From assembly GCA_013032095.1 (NCBI GenBank), contig WQBJ01000001.1, positions 372,001 through 436,000 on the forward strand: a stretch of DNA of 64,000 bases. The letters are read 5' to 3'. Made by a program: the position numbers and the translations under genes. This document shows positions 36,962-45,750 of this stretch, piece by piece (within the stretch, counting starts at the first letter, position 1; each line of letters starts with the position of its first letter). A model generated the notes under the pieces. The model was not told where the DNA came from and did no database searches. It saw nothing but the letters and a program-made list of their open reading frames with translations. Source of the stretch: Ruegeria atlantica (GTDB lineage: Bacteria > Pseudomonadota > Alphaproteobacteria > Rhodobacterales > Rhodobacteraceae).

Positions 36962-37245
36962 TTGGAACGCCCCCGTGCGCGGGCCACATCGCGGGCCAGT
37001 TCTACTTTTGAAATCTCATGCGTCAGCGTGTTGCGCGTGACGACCAGCCAGGAGCGGTCCCCGGCCTCGTGATACCAGAGCTCCTGATGCTCACCGGCGG
37101 GATTGTCGCGCACGTAGCCGTATTCATAGAATGCCTCTGACGCGTTCTCAGCCTGCCAATCGGGACGGTTGATCAGGGTCGCGTCACCGAGATAGGTGAA
37201 TTCCGAGGCATCGCGCGGGCCCAGAAGGGGATGGTTGATAATCAT
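36958..37245 (-). CDS. soxD: Sarcosine oxidase delta subunit lacking zinc-binding cysteines
   Basis: Small subunit (95 aa) with the recognisable order of the family: a start like MIINHPLLGPRDASEFTYLG, then FYEYGYVRDNPAG and WYHEAGDRSWLVVTRNT. In characterised enzymes this subunit holds zinc through two cysteines at the CPxCG start, a His and a Cys in H-x-x-x-C. Here the two start cysteines are His and Leu, and the later Cys is Asp; the protein has no cysteine at all. Position between soxB and soxA supports the identification. The odd site may mark a paralogous sarcosine/N-methyl amino acid oxidase. Confidence 0.88.
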   Translation of the reverse strand: MIINHPLLGPRDASEFTYLGDATLINRPDWQAENASEAFYEYGYVRDNPAGEHQELWYHEAGDRSWLVVTRNTLTHEISKVELARDVARARGRSK

Positions 37246-37258
37246 GAAACGGTTCCCC

Positions 37259-38509
37259 TCAGTGCAGATTGGGCTGGTTGCCCACGCCTTTTTCGTCGAT
37301 CATCCGGCCCTTTTGGAACCGGTCGAGGCGATAGGCGGTGGCGACCGGGTGCGGTTCGTCCTTCGCCAGTAAATGCGCAAAGCAATGGCCTGAGGCCGGG
37401 GTGGCCTTGAACCCGCCGTAACACCAGCCGCCGTTGAAATAGAGCCCCTCGACCGGCGTGCGGTCGATGATGGGTGAGCCATCCATCGACATGTCCATTA
37501 CACCGCCCCACATCCGCAGCAGACGGGCTCGTCCGATCATTGGCATCAGGGCAACGCCGCCTTCGCAAACATCCTCGACCACAGGCAGGTTGCCGCGTTG
37601 AGCGTAAGTGTTATAGCCGTCGATATCACCGCCGAAAACCAGACCGCCCTTGTCGGATTGGCTGACATAAAAGTGCCCTGCGCCAAAGGTGATGACGCAA
37701 GGCAGGACAGGCTTAAGTCCCTCCGACACAAACGCTTGCAACACGTGGCTTTCGATGGGTAGTCGCATCCCGGCCATTCCCATCACGCGTCCGGAACTGC
37801 CCGCAACTGCGCAACCTACCTTGTTTGCGCCGATAAAGCCCTTGGTCGTCTCGACGCCCAGACATTTGCCATTCTCGATCCGCAGACCGGTGACTTCGCA
37901 GTTCTGGATGATATCGACGCCGTGCATGTCCGCTGAACGGGCAAAGCCCCAGGCCACCGCGTCATGCCGTGCGGTTCCGGCGCGCCGTTGGGCAAGGCCG
38001 CCCTTGATCGGGAACCGGGCATCGTCGAAGTTCAAATAGGGATGCTCTTTGCGCACTTGCTCAGCATCGAGGAGCTCGGCATCCGCACCGTTCAGGATCA
38101 TCGCGTTGCCCCGTCGTATGGCGGCATCGCGCTGGCCATCCGTATGGAACAGATTGAGAATCCCGCGCTGGCTCATCATGGCGTTGTAGTTCAGGTCCTG
38201 CTCAAGCCCTTCCCACAGCTTCATGGAGAACTCATAGAACGGTTCATTCCCGTCCAGCAGGTAATTCGAGCGGACAATCGTCGTGTTCCGCCCCACATTT
38301 CCGCCGCCGATCCAACCCTTTTCGACGACGGCCACGTTTCGCTGACCGTAGACTTTAGACAAGTAATGCGCCGTAGCCAGCCCGTGGCCGCCGCCGCCGA
38401 TCACGACAATGTCGTAATGCGCCTTGGGTTCAGGCTCTCGCCATACCGGTTTCCACCCTTTGTGGCCGGTTAGCGCCTCTTTAATGACTCGGAAGCCGGA
38501 GTATCTCAT
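37259..38509 (-). CDS. soxB: Sarcosine oxidase beta subunit
   Basis: Catalytic subunit (416 aa) with noncovalent FAD and, in this family, a covalently attached FMN. The FAD motif is VVIGGGGHGLATAHY at about 34-48, followed by KGWIGGGNVGRNTTIVRSNY near 65-85. The histidine in TARHDAVAW near 180 lies where the family binds FMN. The C-terminal part shows GGWCYGGFKATPASG near 370. First gene of the operon; it is 13 bases from soxD. The promoter must lie in the 680-base gap upstream (38510 onward). Confidence 0.95.
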   Translation of the reverse strand: MRYSGFRVIKEALTGHKGWKPVWREPEPKAHYDIVVIGGGGHGLATAHYLSKVYGQRNVAVVEKGWIGGGNVGRNTTIVRSNYLLDGNEPFYEFSMKLWEGLEQDLNYNAMMSQRGILNLFHTDGQRDAAIRRGNAMILNGADAELLDAEQVRKEHPYLNFDDARFPIKGGLAQRRAGTARHDAVAWGFARSADMHGVDIIQNCEVTGLRIENGKCLGVETTKGFIGANKVGCAVAGSSGRVMGMAGMRLPIESHVLQAFVSEGLKPVLPCVITFGAGHFYVSQSDKGGLVFGGDIDGYNTYAQRGNLPVVEDVCEGGVALMPMIGRARLLRMWGGVMDMSMDGSPIIDRTPVEGLYFNGGWCYGGFKATPASGHCFAHLLAKDEPHPVATAYRLDRFQKGRMIDEKGVGNQPNLH

Positions 38510-39190
38510 GAATCGGACCTTTTTCGCCAGAATTCACTAATTTGAGGTGCTTGGATATCCTCAGATGCGACATCGACTTGTCTGAATCAGACTTTAGGCG
38601 CGCCTATTGGCTCCCGGTCTTTCGGTAAACCAATTCACAAGGGCATCTACTGCGGGCGAGCGGTGCTGACCTGTAAGAAAGTACCCCTCAGATTCTGCGG
38701 AGGTGGCTTCGATGGCACGTGTGTGTGACCTGACCGGTAGTCAGAGCATGCTCTGCGATCATTACCGTCACGAGGACGGCTCTCATTTCCGGTTTTGGCA
38801 ATTTTGCAAAACCTAGTGTCTCTATCGGGCATTCGATGGGAGCACGGATTGCGTTGCATGTTCCCATATCAGGTGACCCAAGATGTCAGAGGCGTTGCTG
38901 CCCTGAATGCAACTTTCAAACGGTCAGAGGGTGCGCGCCAAGCAGTTCCGGCGCGGGCGCATCGGGTATCGAAACGGATCAGATCGGGGAATCGCGGGGT
39001 AAAAACCTACTGCTCGATCACTCCAAGTGCGCCGTTCGGTAGGTTTAATCAGTAGGGCTATGGGCCGGGGCAGTGCGCGCGCCAATCCTGACTTGCTCCC
39101 AAACCACACCACCCGGATCTGTTCTTAGAAAGAGCCGATGGCGAACCCGTTCGTAATGCGCTAAGCCTGCTTAAAAAGGGGAGTGCATTG
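38510..39190. other. Intergenic region between soxB and the DUF1989 gene
   Basis: No gene is supported in these 681 bases. Both flanking genes read outward, so it should contain two promoters. An 8-bp inverted repeat AAACCTAC (39003-39010) / GTAGGTTT (39039-39046) is present with a 28-base loop; it may be chance or a regulator site. Short frames here have no recognisable protein features. Confidence 0.45.
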
Positions 39191-40057
39191 ATGAAACTGG
39201 AGAACCCAAATTTCGCGGCACCGGCGGATGCGGATAAGCGAAAAGCCATTTCACCAGTGATTTGCTACCCGCCCGAGACGCTGCAGCAACCTGATCTGGT
39301 TGCGTTGGCCAAACTACGGCAGCAGTCTAGAAAGACCGCGGAGGTCACAGCAGCCCCACGGGATGCTGCATGTATAGACGTGCCTGCCGGTGCCTTTGTT
39401 CGGGTGCTGTCGGTCGAAGGCCCTCAGGTCGGAGACCTGAATATGTGGAACAAGCATGACCTGACTGAAAGGTTCTATTCGGGCAAGACCCGCGCGCTGC
39501 ATGGCACCCATCTGTCGACCGGAGACCGTATGTGGTCGAGCTTCCCCAATATGCGCCCGATGGCGACCGTCGTTGACGACACGCTGGACTGGTACGGGTT
39601 CGATGCGTTTGGCGGCTCGGTCCATGATGTGATCGGTACGCGCTGCGATCCCTATACCGGACGGCTGTTGTCCGGTGACGATTACCACTATTGCTGCCAC
39701 TCCAACCTGACCCGCGCGTTGGCCAGCCATTGCGACTTGCCGCTGCATGACGCCGAGATGTTGGTGCATGACGTGCTGAACGTCTTCATGTGCACTGGCT
39801 TCACCCGCGACACGGGGCAGTATTTCATGAAAGCCAGTCCGGTGCGTCCCGGGGACTATCTCGAATTCTATGCTGAGATCGACCTGATCGTTGGTCTTTC
39901 TGCCTGTCCCGGAGGCGATTGTTCGTCCGAGCATTCCTCGGACGCTGCCGCCTGTTACCCTCTGGTTATGGAGGTCTATGACCCAGGTGAGGAAGTGCGT
40001 ACCGCGCATAATCAACCCGCACGCTCGGCCTATGACCGAACGCACGGCCTTGGTTAA
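39191..40057 (+). CDS. DUF1989 (urea carboxylase-associated) family protein
   Basis: A 288-aa protein from the ATG at 39191 (AAAGGGGAG upstream). The DUF1989 core runs from about 55 to 235, with VEGPQVGDLNMWNKHD near 78, YSGKTRALHG, HDVIGTRCDPY near 140 and CTGFTRDTGQYFMKAS near 200, then a cysteine-rich ACPGGDCS near 240. Homologues occur beside urea carboxylase and aminomethyl-transfer genes; their biochemical role is poorly known. Here it sits next to soxB and an ArgE-like gene, and a urea-releasing creatinase is 10 kb away. Stops of this gene and the ArgE-like gene overlap by 4 bases. Confidence 0.82.
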   Translation: MKLENPNFAAPADADKRKAISPVICYPPETLQQPDLVALAKLRQQSRKTAEVTAAPRDAACIDVPAGAFVRVLSVEGPQVGDLNMWNKHDLTERFYSGKTRALHGTHLSTGDRMWSSFPNMRPMATVVDDTLDWYGFDAFGGSVHDVIGTRCDPYTGRLLSGDDYHYCCHSNLTRALASHCDLPLHDAEMLVHDVLNVFMCTGFTRDTGQYFMKASPVRPGDYLEFYAEIDLIVGLSACPGGDCSSEHSSDAAACYPLVMEVYDPGEEVRTAHNQPARSAYDRTHGLG

Positions 40058-41211
40058 GCGATCAGGCGGCGCCCAAGGCGGTTTAGCATCCGGCAACACA
40101 GGTCGAGCTGTTCAATCTCGACATATTCGTCCGCCTTGTGCGCCTGCGTAATAGAGCCCGGTCCGCAGACAATTGCGTGTACGCCCAACTGCTGGAATAG
40201 CCCGGCCTCTGTGGCGAAGGCGACGACGCCGGTGCCATTGGCCCCAGTCAATTCGGCCACAAGCTCGCGGGCGGCATTTTCATCCATGGGTTCAAGCCCT
40301 TCGACTTCGGCCACGGCTTCTTGTGTGATGCTGGCCTCGGGGTGAACGGTCTGCATTTCGGGCAACAGGGTGTGCTGCACGTAGTCCGACAATGTCTTGC
40401 GCACCAGATCGGCATCGCTGGACTGCACTGGGCGCATTTCCCACGCGACTTCAGCCTTGCTGGCGATCACGTTGTGGGCGACGCCGCCAGAAATGCGTCC
40501 GACATTGACCGTGGTCCAGGGCGGTTCAAAGGGGCTGCCTTTGGGGGCACGTGATTTCAGTATGTGACGCAATTCCAGTAGCTTGCTGATATAGAGCGCA
40601 GCGTATTCTGCCGCGTTGACGCCATCATCGGGTGCCGAGCTGTGCCCTTCAAGTCCGACGAAGCTGGTGGTGTATTCGAAACAGCCCTTGTGTCCCTCGA
40701 TCACCCGCATCTCAGTCGGTTCGCCGATGATGGCGACGTCCGGAACGATACCGCGCTCGGACAGATCGTTGACGAGGTTTTGCGCGCCTAAACAGCCGGT
40801 TTCCTCGTCATATGTAAAGGCGAAGTGCAGCGGTTGGGTCAGTTTGCTGATGTCCAGCGTTTCGGCAAAGGCCAGTGCCGCAGCTATGAAGCCCTTCATG
40901 TCACAGGTGCCGCGTCCAAAGAGCTTGCCATCCTTCTCGGTCATCTGAAATGGGGCTGTGGTCCAGTCCTGATCGGCCACTGGCACCACGTCTGTGTGGC
41001 CGGACAGAAGGATGCCGCCTTGCATGTCCGGTCCCAATGTTGCGAAGACATTGGCCTTGGCTCCGGTTTCATCCCGTGTCTCGATACACCGCGCGCCCAA
41101 CGCCTCAAGCCGTTTGGTCAGATAGCGGATGATCTCAAGGTTGCTGTCGGCGGACACCGTTTCAAAGGTGATCAGGTTCGCAAGGATTTCTTTGGTTCTG
41201 AGCAGGGTCAT
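40054..41211 (-). CDS. ArgE-like M20 deacetylase
   Basis: Zinc amidohydrolase of the ArgE/DapE/ACY1 type, 385 aa. Metal ligands are visible in SGHTDVVPV (His) and GRGTCDMKGF (Asp), with the catalytic pair in YDEETGCLGA (EE) near 125. It starts at the ATG overlapping the stop of the DoeA-like gene (ATGA), so it is translated together with it. Sequence-wise it is close to acetylornithine deacetylase, but context next to an ectoine-hydrolase-like gene suggests removal of an acyl group from N-acetyl-diaminobutyrate or a related amide rather than arginine synthesis. Confidence 0.85.
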   Translation of the reverse strand: MTLLRTKEILANLITFETVSADSNLEIIRYLTKRLEALGARCIETRDETGAKANVFATLGPDMQGGILLSGHTDVVPVADQDWTTAPFQMTEKDGKLFGRGTCDMKGFIAAALAFAETLDISKLTQPLHFAFTYDEETGCLGAQNLVNDLSERGIVPDVAIIGEPTEMRVIEGHKGCFEYTTSFVGLEGHSSAPDDGVNAAEYAALYISKLLELRHILKSRAPKGSPFEPPWTTVNVGRISGGVAHNVIASKAEVAWEMRPVQSSDADLVRKTLSDYVQHTLLPEMQTVHPEASITQEAVAEVEGLEPMDENAARELVAELTGANGTGVVAFATEAGLFQQLGVHAIVCGPGSITQAHKADEYVEIEQLDLCCRMLNRLGRRLIA

Positions 41212-42392
41212 GGTTTTACGAACAGTTTCCGGGGCCGGTTGCAAAAACACACTGCAGGGCCGGTTTCGGTGATCAGGATCGACTCGGTGATTTCAAGGCC
41301 CCAGTCGTCCATCCATAGGCCGGGCATGAAATGAAAGGTCATGCCGGGTGCCAGAACGGTTTCGTCTTCGGGTCTCAGGGATATCGTGCGCTCCCCCCAA
41401 TCCGGTGGATAGCTGAGACCCACCGGATAGCCGCAGCGTGCACCGCGCTCGATCCCGGCGCGTTCCAGTGGTGCGGCAAGTGCCAGTGCGATGTCTCGGG
41501 CTTGATTGCCAGCGCGGGCGGCGTCGAGACCGGCTTCGAGCCCCTCGACCAGAGCGGCCTCAGCCCGTAACAGATGATCAGGCGGTTGGCCGAGAAAAAC
41601 GGACCGACAGAAAGGCGTATGGTAGCGGCGGTAGCAACCGGACAGCTCAAAGAATGTGCACTCACCAGATTTGAAGGGCGCGCCATCCCATGTCAGATGC
41701 GGTGCAGCTGCATCGGGGCCTGAGGGTAAGAGTGGAACGATGGCAGCGTAATCGCCCCAGTCGTCGCTTAAGCCGGTTATCGCGTCGTGATAAATTTGGG
41801 CGACCAGTTCGTTTTTGCGTAGGCCGGGCTCAACTCGCTCCAACACGCCGTCGGTTACATGCTCCGAGATTAGGGCTGCCTTGCGCATCAGGGCGATTTC
41901 CTCGTCGGATTTCACCGCTCGCTGCCAATTCACCAGAGCGTTCGCATCAACCAGTTCAGCCTCGGGCAACTCTGCCAGCAAGGTCAGATGCGCTTTGGCC
42001 GAGTAATAGTAATTGTCCAGTTCAACGCCGATCCGTCCAGAAGCCAGCCCGCAATTTTGGATCAGGGCCGCGAGGTCCTGCATCGGGTGGCGGACGGTGG
42101 ATTGCACGTAGTGGTCCGCATAACCGTAGATACGGTCATCTGGCATCCACACAGTACGCCGCGCGCCGTTCGCGTCCTGATTGCGCCCCCACCAGATGGG
42201 ATCCTGATCATGCAACACCAGAACGCCCTGATGGACATAGAAGGACCAACCTTCATACCCCGTCAGCCATGCCATGTTCGACGGATCTTCAACGAACAGA
42301 GCATCCAGACCGGAAGCGGCCATGGCGGTGCGCGTCTTTGACAGCCGACGGTCGTATTCAGCCTGGCTGAAGGCCGGGTTGGCGTGGGCCAT
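41208..42392 (-). CDS. Ectoine hydrolase DoeA-like (M24 peptidase fold)
   Basis: A 394-aa protein of the pita-bread fold with creatinase-like N-terminal domain (about 1-145) and C-terminal domain (about 150-394). Motifs I associate with DoeA are GWSFYVHQGVLV near 50, WWGRNQDANGARRT near 70, HLTWDGAPFKSGE near 230, and YPVGLSYPPDWGERT near 325. DoeA opens the ectoine ring to N-acetyl-diaminobutyrate. An AAGGGAG ribosome site supports the ATG at 42390-42392. Its start codon shares bases with the divergent lyase ORF. Alternative: a Xaa-Pro-type hydrolase of another cyclic amide. Confidence 0.82.
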   Translation of the reverse strand: MAHANPAFSQAEYDRRLSKTRTAMAASGLDALFVEDPSNMAWLTGYEGWSFYVHQGVLVLHDQDPIWWGRNQDANGARRTVWMPDDRIYGYADHYVQSTVRHPMQDLAALIQNCGLASGRIGVELDNYYYSAKAHLTLLAELPEAELVDANALVNWQRAVKSDEEIALMRKAALISEHVTDGVLERVEPGLRKNELVAQIYHDAITGLSDDWGDYAAIVPLLPSGPDAAAPHLTWDGAPFKSGECTFFELSGCYRRYHTPFCRSVFLGQPPDHLLRAEAALVEGLEAGLDAARAGNQARDIALALAAPLERAGIERGARCGYPVGLSYPPDWGERTISLRPEDETVLAPGMTFHFMPGLWMDDWGLEITESILITETGPAVCFCNRPRKLFVKP

Positions 42393-43521
42393 GGGGGCTC
42401 CCTTCGGTGATCGCGTTTTGTTGACAGAACTGGACGAATGCGGTCACGTCAATGGGCAACTCAGGAAAGACGCTCACTTAAAAATCACATCCAACCCCCA
42501 TCGTGCCGGCCAGAGACTGATCGAGGCCGCACCGTTCCCGTCGATCAATGTCGCGCGTGCATCAGAATTGATCGCCCGCTACCTGTCGGACAAAGAAACA
42601 CCTCGGACCGAAGTGAAAGGGTTGGCAGACGTTGCAAACCTGTGGGTGAAGGATGAGCGCGGCCGGATAGGCGTGGGATCGTTCAAAGCCCTGGGTGCGG
42701 CCACTGTCATAGCGCGCCATGCGGCGGATATCGCGGAAGACCCGGATGCCTCGACACTGGCAGGTCGCACCTACGTTACAGCCAGTGCGGGTAACCACGG
42801 GATGAGCGTTGCGTCGGGCGCGCGGCGGTTCGGTGCCGAGGCCGTCATCTATATCGCAGATACCGTACCTGAGAGCTTTGTCGAGCGTCTGCGCGAGCAG
42901 AGTGCGGCTGTTGTTCGCGAGGGCGTGGACTATGCCGCCAGCATGGAAGCCGCCAACAAAGCAGCGCAGCACAACGGATGGATATTGCTCTCGGACAGTT
43001 CTTGGGATGGGTACTACGATCTGCCGCATACTTTGATGGAAGGGTATCTACAGATGGCTGCCGAAGCAGTGCGCCAATGTTCGCAGGTGCCGACCCATAT
43101 CATGCTGCAGGCTGGTGTCGGTGGATTGGCCGGAGCGGCCGCGGCCTATATGAGGACGGTTTGGGGGCAAGAGCTACGGATCATCGTAGTTGAATCTGAC
43201 GCAGCACAGGCCTTACAGGCCAGTATCGAGGCGGGCGCCTGCGGGTTTGCCGATGGCCCAGACAGCGTTATGGGACGTCTCGATTGCAAGGAGCCGTCGT
43301 TAATTGCCCTAAACGGGGTGGCTCGGGACGCCGATAGCTTCCTGACGCTCAGCGATGAACAAGTGACCGAGCATCTTCCAGCCATGGTCAACGCTGGAAT
43401 CGCAACTACTGCGTCGGGTGGGGCGGGGGTTGCCGCTGTTATGAACGCTGATGCTTGCATCGGTTTGGGCATCGGTCCCAACGCCCGAGTGTTATGCATT
43501 GTCTCGGAGATCGCGGAATGA
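42391..43521 (+). CDS. Diaminopropionate ammonia-lyase-like PLP enzyme
   Basis: Fold-type II PLP protein; PLP lysine in GSFKALGAA (near residue 93 of the long form), TASAGNHGMSVA as the phosphate/substrate loop near 130, and GVGGLAGAAAAYMRT near 230. The FKALGA and YDLPHTLMEGY segments resemble DpaL more than threonine deaminase or EutB. The 5' end is uncertain: the only in-frame ATG before the conserved region is at 42391, overlapping the DoeA-like start, and has no clear ribosome site. Family-like sequence begins near 42500, after TSNPHRAG, so translation could start later at a TTG (42418 or 42421) or the natural start has been lost. Confidence 0.78.
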   Translation: MGAPFGDRVLLTELDECGHVNGQLRKDAHLKITSNPHRAGQRLIEAAPFPSINVARASELIARYLSDKETPRTEVKGLADVANLWVKDERGRIGVGSFKALGAATVIARHAADIAEDPDASTLAGRTYVTASAGNHGMSVASGARRFGAEAVIYIADTVPESFVERLREQSAAVVREGVDYAASMEAANKAAQHNGWILLSDSSWDGYYDLPHTLMEGYLQMAAEAVRQCSQVPTHIMLQAGVGGLAGAAAAYMRTVWGQELRIIVVESDAAQALQASIEAGACGFADGPDSVMGRLDCKEPSLIALNGVARDADSFLTLSDEQVTEHLPAMVNAGIATTASGGAGVAAVMNADACIGLGIGPNARVLCIVSEIAE

Positions 43522-43678
43522 AAGAGTTTAAACATCCGAGTTCCAGTCCAGATAGACCGCGCGCAGCGCCTAATGGAGCAGTCGGGCCTGTCGACGCTGT
43601 TGCGGACCACCGCCGCTCTCGGATGTTGTGTCTTGAACAGGGGCCGCGTTTCATAAGCTATCGAACCGAAACGGAGTT
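43522..43678. other. Spacer after lyase gene
   Basis: A frame starting at ATG 43518, overlapping the lyase stop by 4 bases, reads MKEFKHPSSSPDRPRAAPNG and runs into unrelated sequence to 43832. It may be the original N-terminus of the EutA-like gene, cut off by a frameshift near 43650. No other feature seen. Confidence 0.35.
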
Positions 43679-44397
43679 ACCTCAGAAACAACCTATCATT
43701 CGTATACGCCGGACGCGAACGCCTCTAAGGCGTCGCCAATGGGGCAGATGGTTCTCCAGACCGACGAAACAATTGAACCTGAGTTCAACGCGTATTTCGC
43801 CGACCGGCCCTGTCCGATTTTTGTTTCGCTAATTCCTAGCGGGGTCGAAGTGACCGTTGATACACTGGCGGAAATGGAAAAGGCGCTGCTCGCGGTCGCA
43901 GATTTTATACCCAAAATCCGCTCGTAGATGGTTGTTGGTTGTGGATGCACTTCAGCTAGTTCGGTTATTGGGTCCGCACACATCGAGCGTATGACCCAAA
44001 AAACACCTGGAACGCCGCTGTGGTTGCAAACCCTCTGCGCACTGCCTCGACTTGCGCGGTGCATCTGGGGATTTCGAAATTTGCACCGTCGTCGCCGTAT
44101 ATCGAAGAAGTGAACGAACCGTTACGCAGGGCTTTTGCTGAAAAAGGGGTTTCAGTGGACGTTTTTGGCCCGTTCTAAGAGGCGAAAGAATCGAAAGTGG
44201 CGCGCACTTTACGGAGCTCGATCATTGATGCTGCGCTTAAACTAGGGGCTAAATCATTAGTTGAAGCTGTTTTTGTAAGCTGCACAAATATAATAACTTT
44301 TGACGTAATTCTCGGTCTCGAAGATCGTCTTAACAAGCCTGTTTTATCAAGTAATCAAAGCCTTGCTTGGTACATGAGGAGGTTGAATTCTGCTTAA
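43679..44397 (+). pseudogene. eutA: Broken EutA-like (Asp/Glu racemase/maleate isomerase family) gene
   Basis: Successive fragments of one protein are seen. MVLQTDETIEPEFNAYF and SLIPSGVEVTVDTLAEMEKA (43748-43880) end at an in-frame TAG (43925-43927). VVGCGCTSASSVIG then continues in the same frame. A shift near 44005-44020 moves to another frame with SPYIEEVNEPLRRAFAEKGV and FGPF, broken by TAA at 44176-44178. EAKESKVA, VSCTNIITFDVI and PVLSSNQSLAWYM finish at 44395-44397. The two conserved cysteine regions (GCTS and SCTN) are both retained. Two stops plus a frameshift indicate a dead gene. It sits 157 bases after the lyase, as expected for an eut-type cluster. Confidence 0.85.
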
Positions 44398-44546
44398 AGG
44401 CGGGATGCCTAATTTAAAAATTGTCATCCCACCGACACATTTTGGTTGCGCGCTGCGCCTCGCGTGTCCTTAAATGGCCCCAATAGGTCGTTGAGATCCG
44501 GATAAACCGGGCAAACAACAGGCCGCACAGGGAGCCAAGTCGGTAT

Positions 44547-45638
44547 ATGTCCAATGACGCAGCGTTCGTCGAGTTTCAGCGTGTCCAGAAGTCTTATGAT
44601 GGCGAAGTACTCGTTGTAAAAGATCTAAACCTCTCATTGCCAAAAGGTGAGTTTCTGACAATGCTGGGCCCATCAGGGTCCGGTAAGACAACTTGCTTGA
44701 TGATGTTGGCCGGGTTTGAAACCGCCACGCATGGTGAGATCATGTTGGACGGGCGTCCGATCAACAATATCCCGCCGCATAAGCGCGGAATCGGGATGGT
44801 GTTTCAAAACTACGCCCTGTTTCCTCATATGACCGTTGCCGAGAACTTGTCCTTTCCTCTGGAAGTACGAAAGATGGGCAAGGACCAACGCGAAGAGAAG
44901 GTCAAACGAGCGTTGGACATGGTTCAGATGGGGGCCTTTGGCAGCCGCCGTCCGGCTCAGCTTTCGGGTGGCCAGCAACAGCGGATCGCACTGGCAAGGG
45001 CGCTGGTGTTCGAACCCGAGTTGGTTTTGATGGACGAACCATTGGGCGCACTGGACAAGCAGTTGCGCGAGCATATGCAATTCGAAATCACCCGCTTGGC
45101 CCATGAGTTGGGGATTACCACCGTTTACGTGACGCACGACCAGACCGAAGCGCTGACTATGTCGGACCGGGTTGCCGTGTTCGATGACGGGCGTATTCAG
45201 CAATTGGCTCCGCCAGATCTTCTGTACGAGGAACCTGAAAACAGCTTTGTTGCGCAGTTTATCGGTGAAAACAATACGTTGGAAGGTGTTGTTAAATCCA
45301 TTAACGGCGATTCATGTGTCGTGGCGCTGGACGATGGGTCTGAGATCGACGCCAAGCCGGTCAACGTTCAAAATGCAGGTGAACGCACCAAGGTATCGAT
45401 CCGCCCTGAACGGGTTGAGTTCAACAAAGACCGCCTGCACGCCGATGCGCATACTCTGAAGGCAACGGTGAAAGAGTTCATCTATATGGGTGATGTGTTC
45501 CGGTTCCGTCTGTCTGTGGCGGGGAATGATGACTTCATCATCAAAACCCGGAACGCGCCGGATGCGGTGAAACTGCATCCAGGCCAGGAAGTCGAGATCG
45601 GCTGGCTGGCTCAGGATTGCCGAGCGCTGGACGCCTGA
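44547..45638 (+). CDS. Spermidine/putrescine-type ABC transporter ATPase (PotA-like)
   Basis: Cytoplasmic ATPase (363 aa) of a PotABCD-type importer. Walker A is GPSGSGKTT near 40-48, the signature LSGGQQQRIALARAL near 137-151, Walker B LVLMDEPLGALD near 157-168 and the switch histidine in VTHDQTEAL. The C-terminal TOBE region (about 250-363) has SIRPERVEF. It opens a same-strand run with binding protein, two permeases and creatinase. Substrates of this class include polyamines and other cationic compounds; creatine or a guanidino compound is suggested by the creatinase gene. Confidence 0.92.
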   Translation: MSNDAAFVEFQRVQKSYDGEVLVVKDLNLSLPKGEFLTMLGPSGSGKTTCLMMLAGFETATHGEIMLDGRPINNIPPHKRGIGMVFQNYALFPHMTVAENLSFPLEVRKMGKDQREEKVKRALDMVQMGAFGSRRPAQLSGGQQQRIALARALVFEPELVLMDEPLGALDKQLREHMQFEITRLAHELGITTVYVTHDQTEALTMSDRVAVFDDGRIQQLAPPDLLYEEPENSFVAQFIGENNTLEGVVKSINGDSCVVALDDGSEIDAKPVNVQNAGERTKVSIRPERVEFNKDRLHADAHTLKATVKEFIYMGDVFRFRLSVAGNDDFIIKTRNAPDAVKLHPGQEVEIGWLAQDCRALDA

Positions 45639-45750
45639 GACGAAAATTTCCCGTGCGGTCCGCCCGGGCACGCGGGACACTCAGATGATCGGGTTGCCCC
45701 GTGATCCGGTCTTCAAGTTTAAAAATAACGGGTAAAACAGGGAGTTAACT

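Noticed and set aside
39003..39046. 8-bp inverted repeat with 28-base loop upstream of the DUF1989 gene
   Set aside because: A repeat of this length with this loop can occur by chance in 680 bases.
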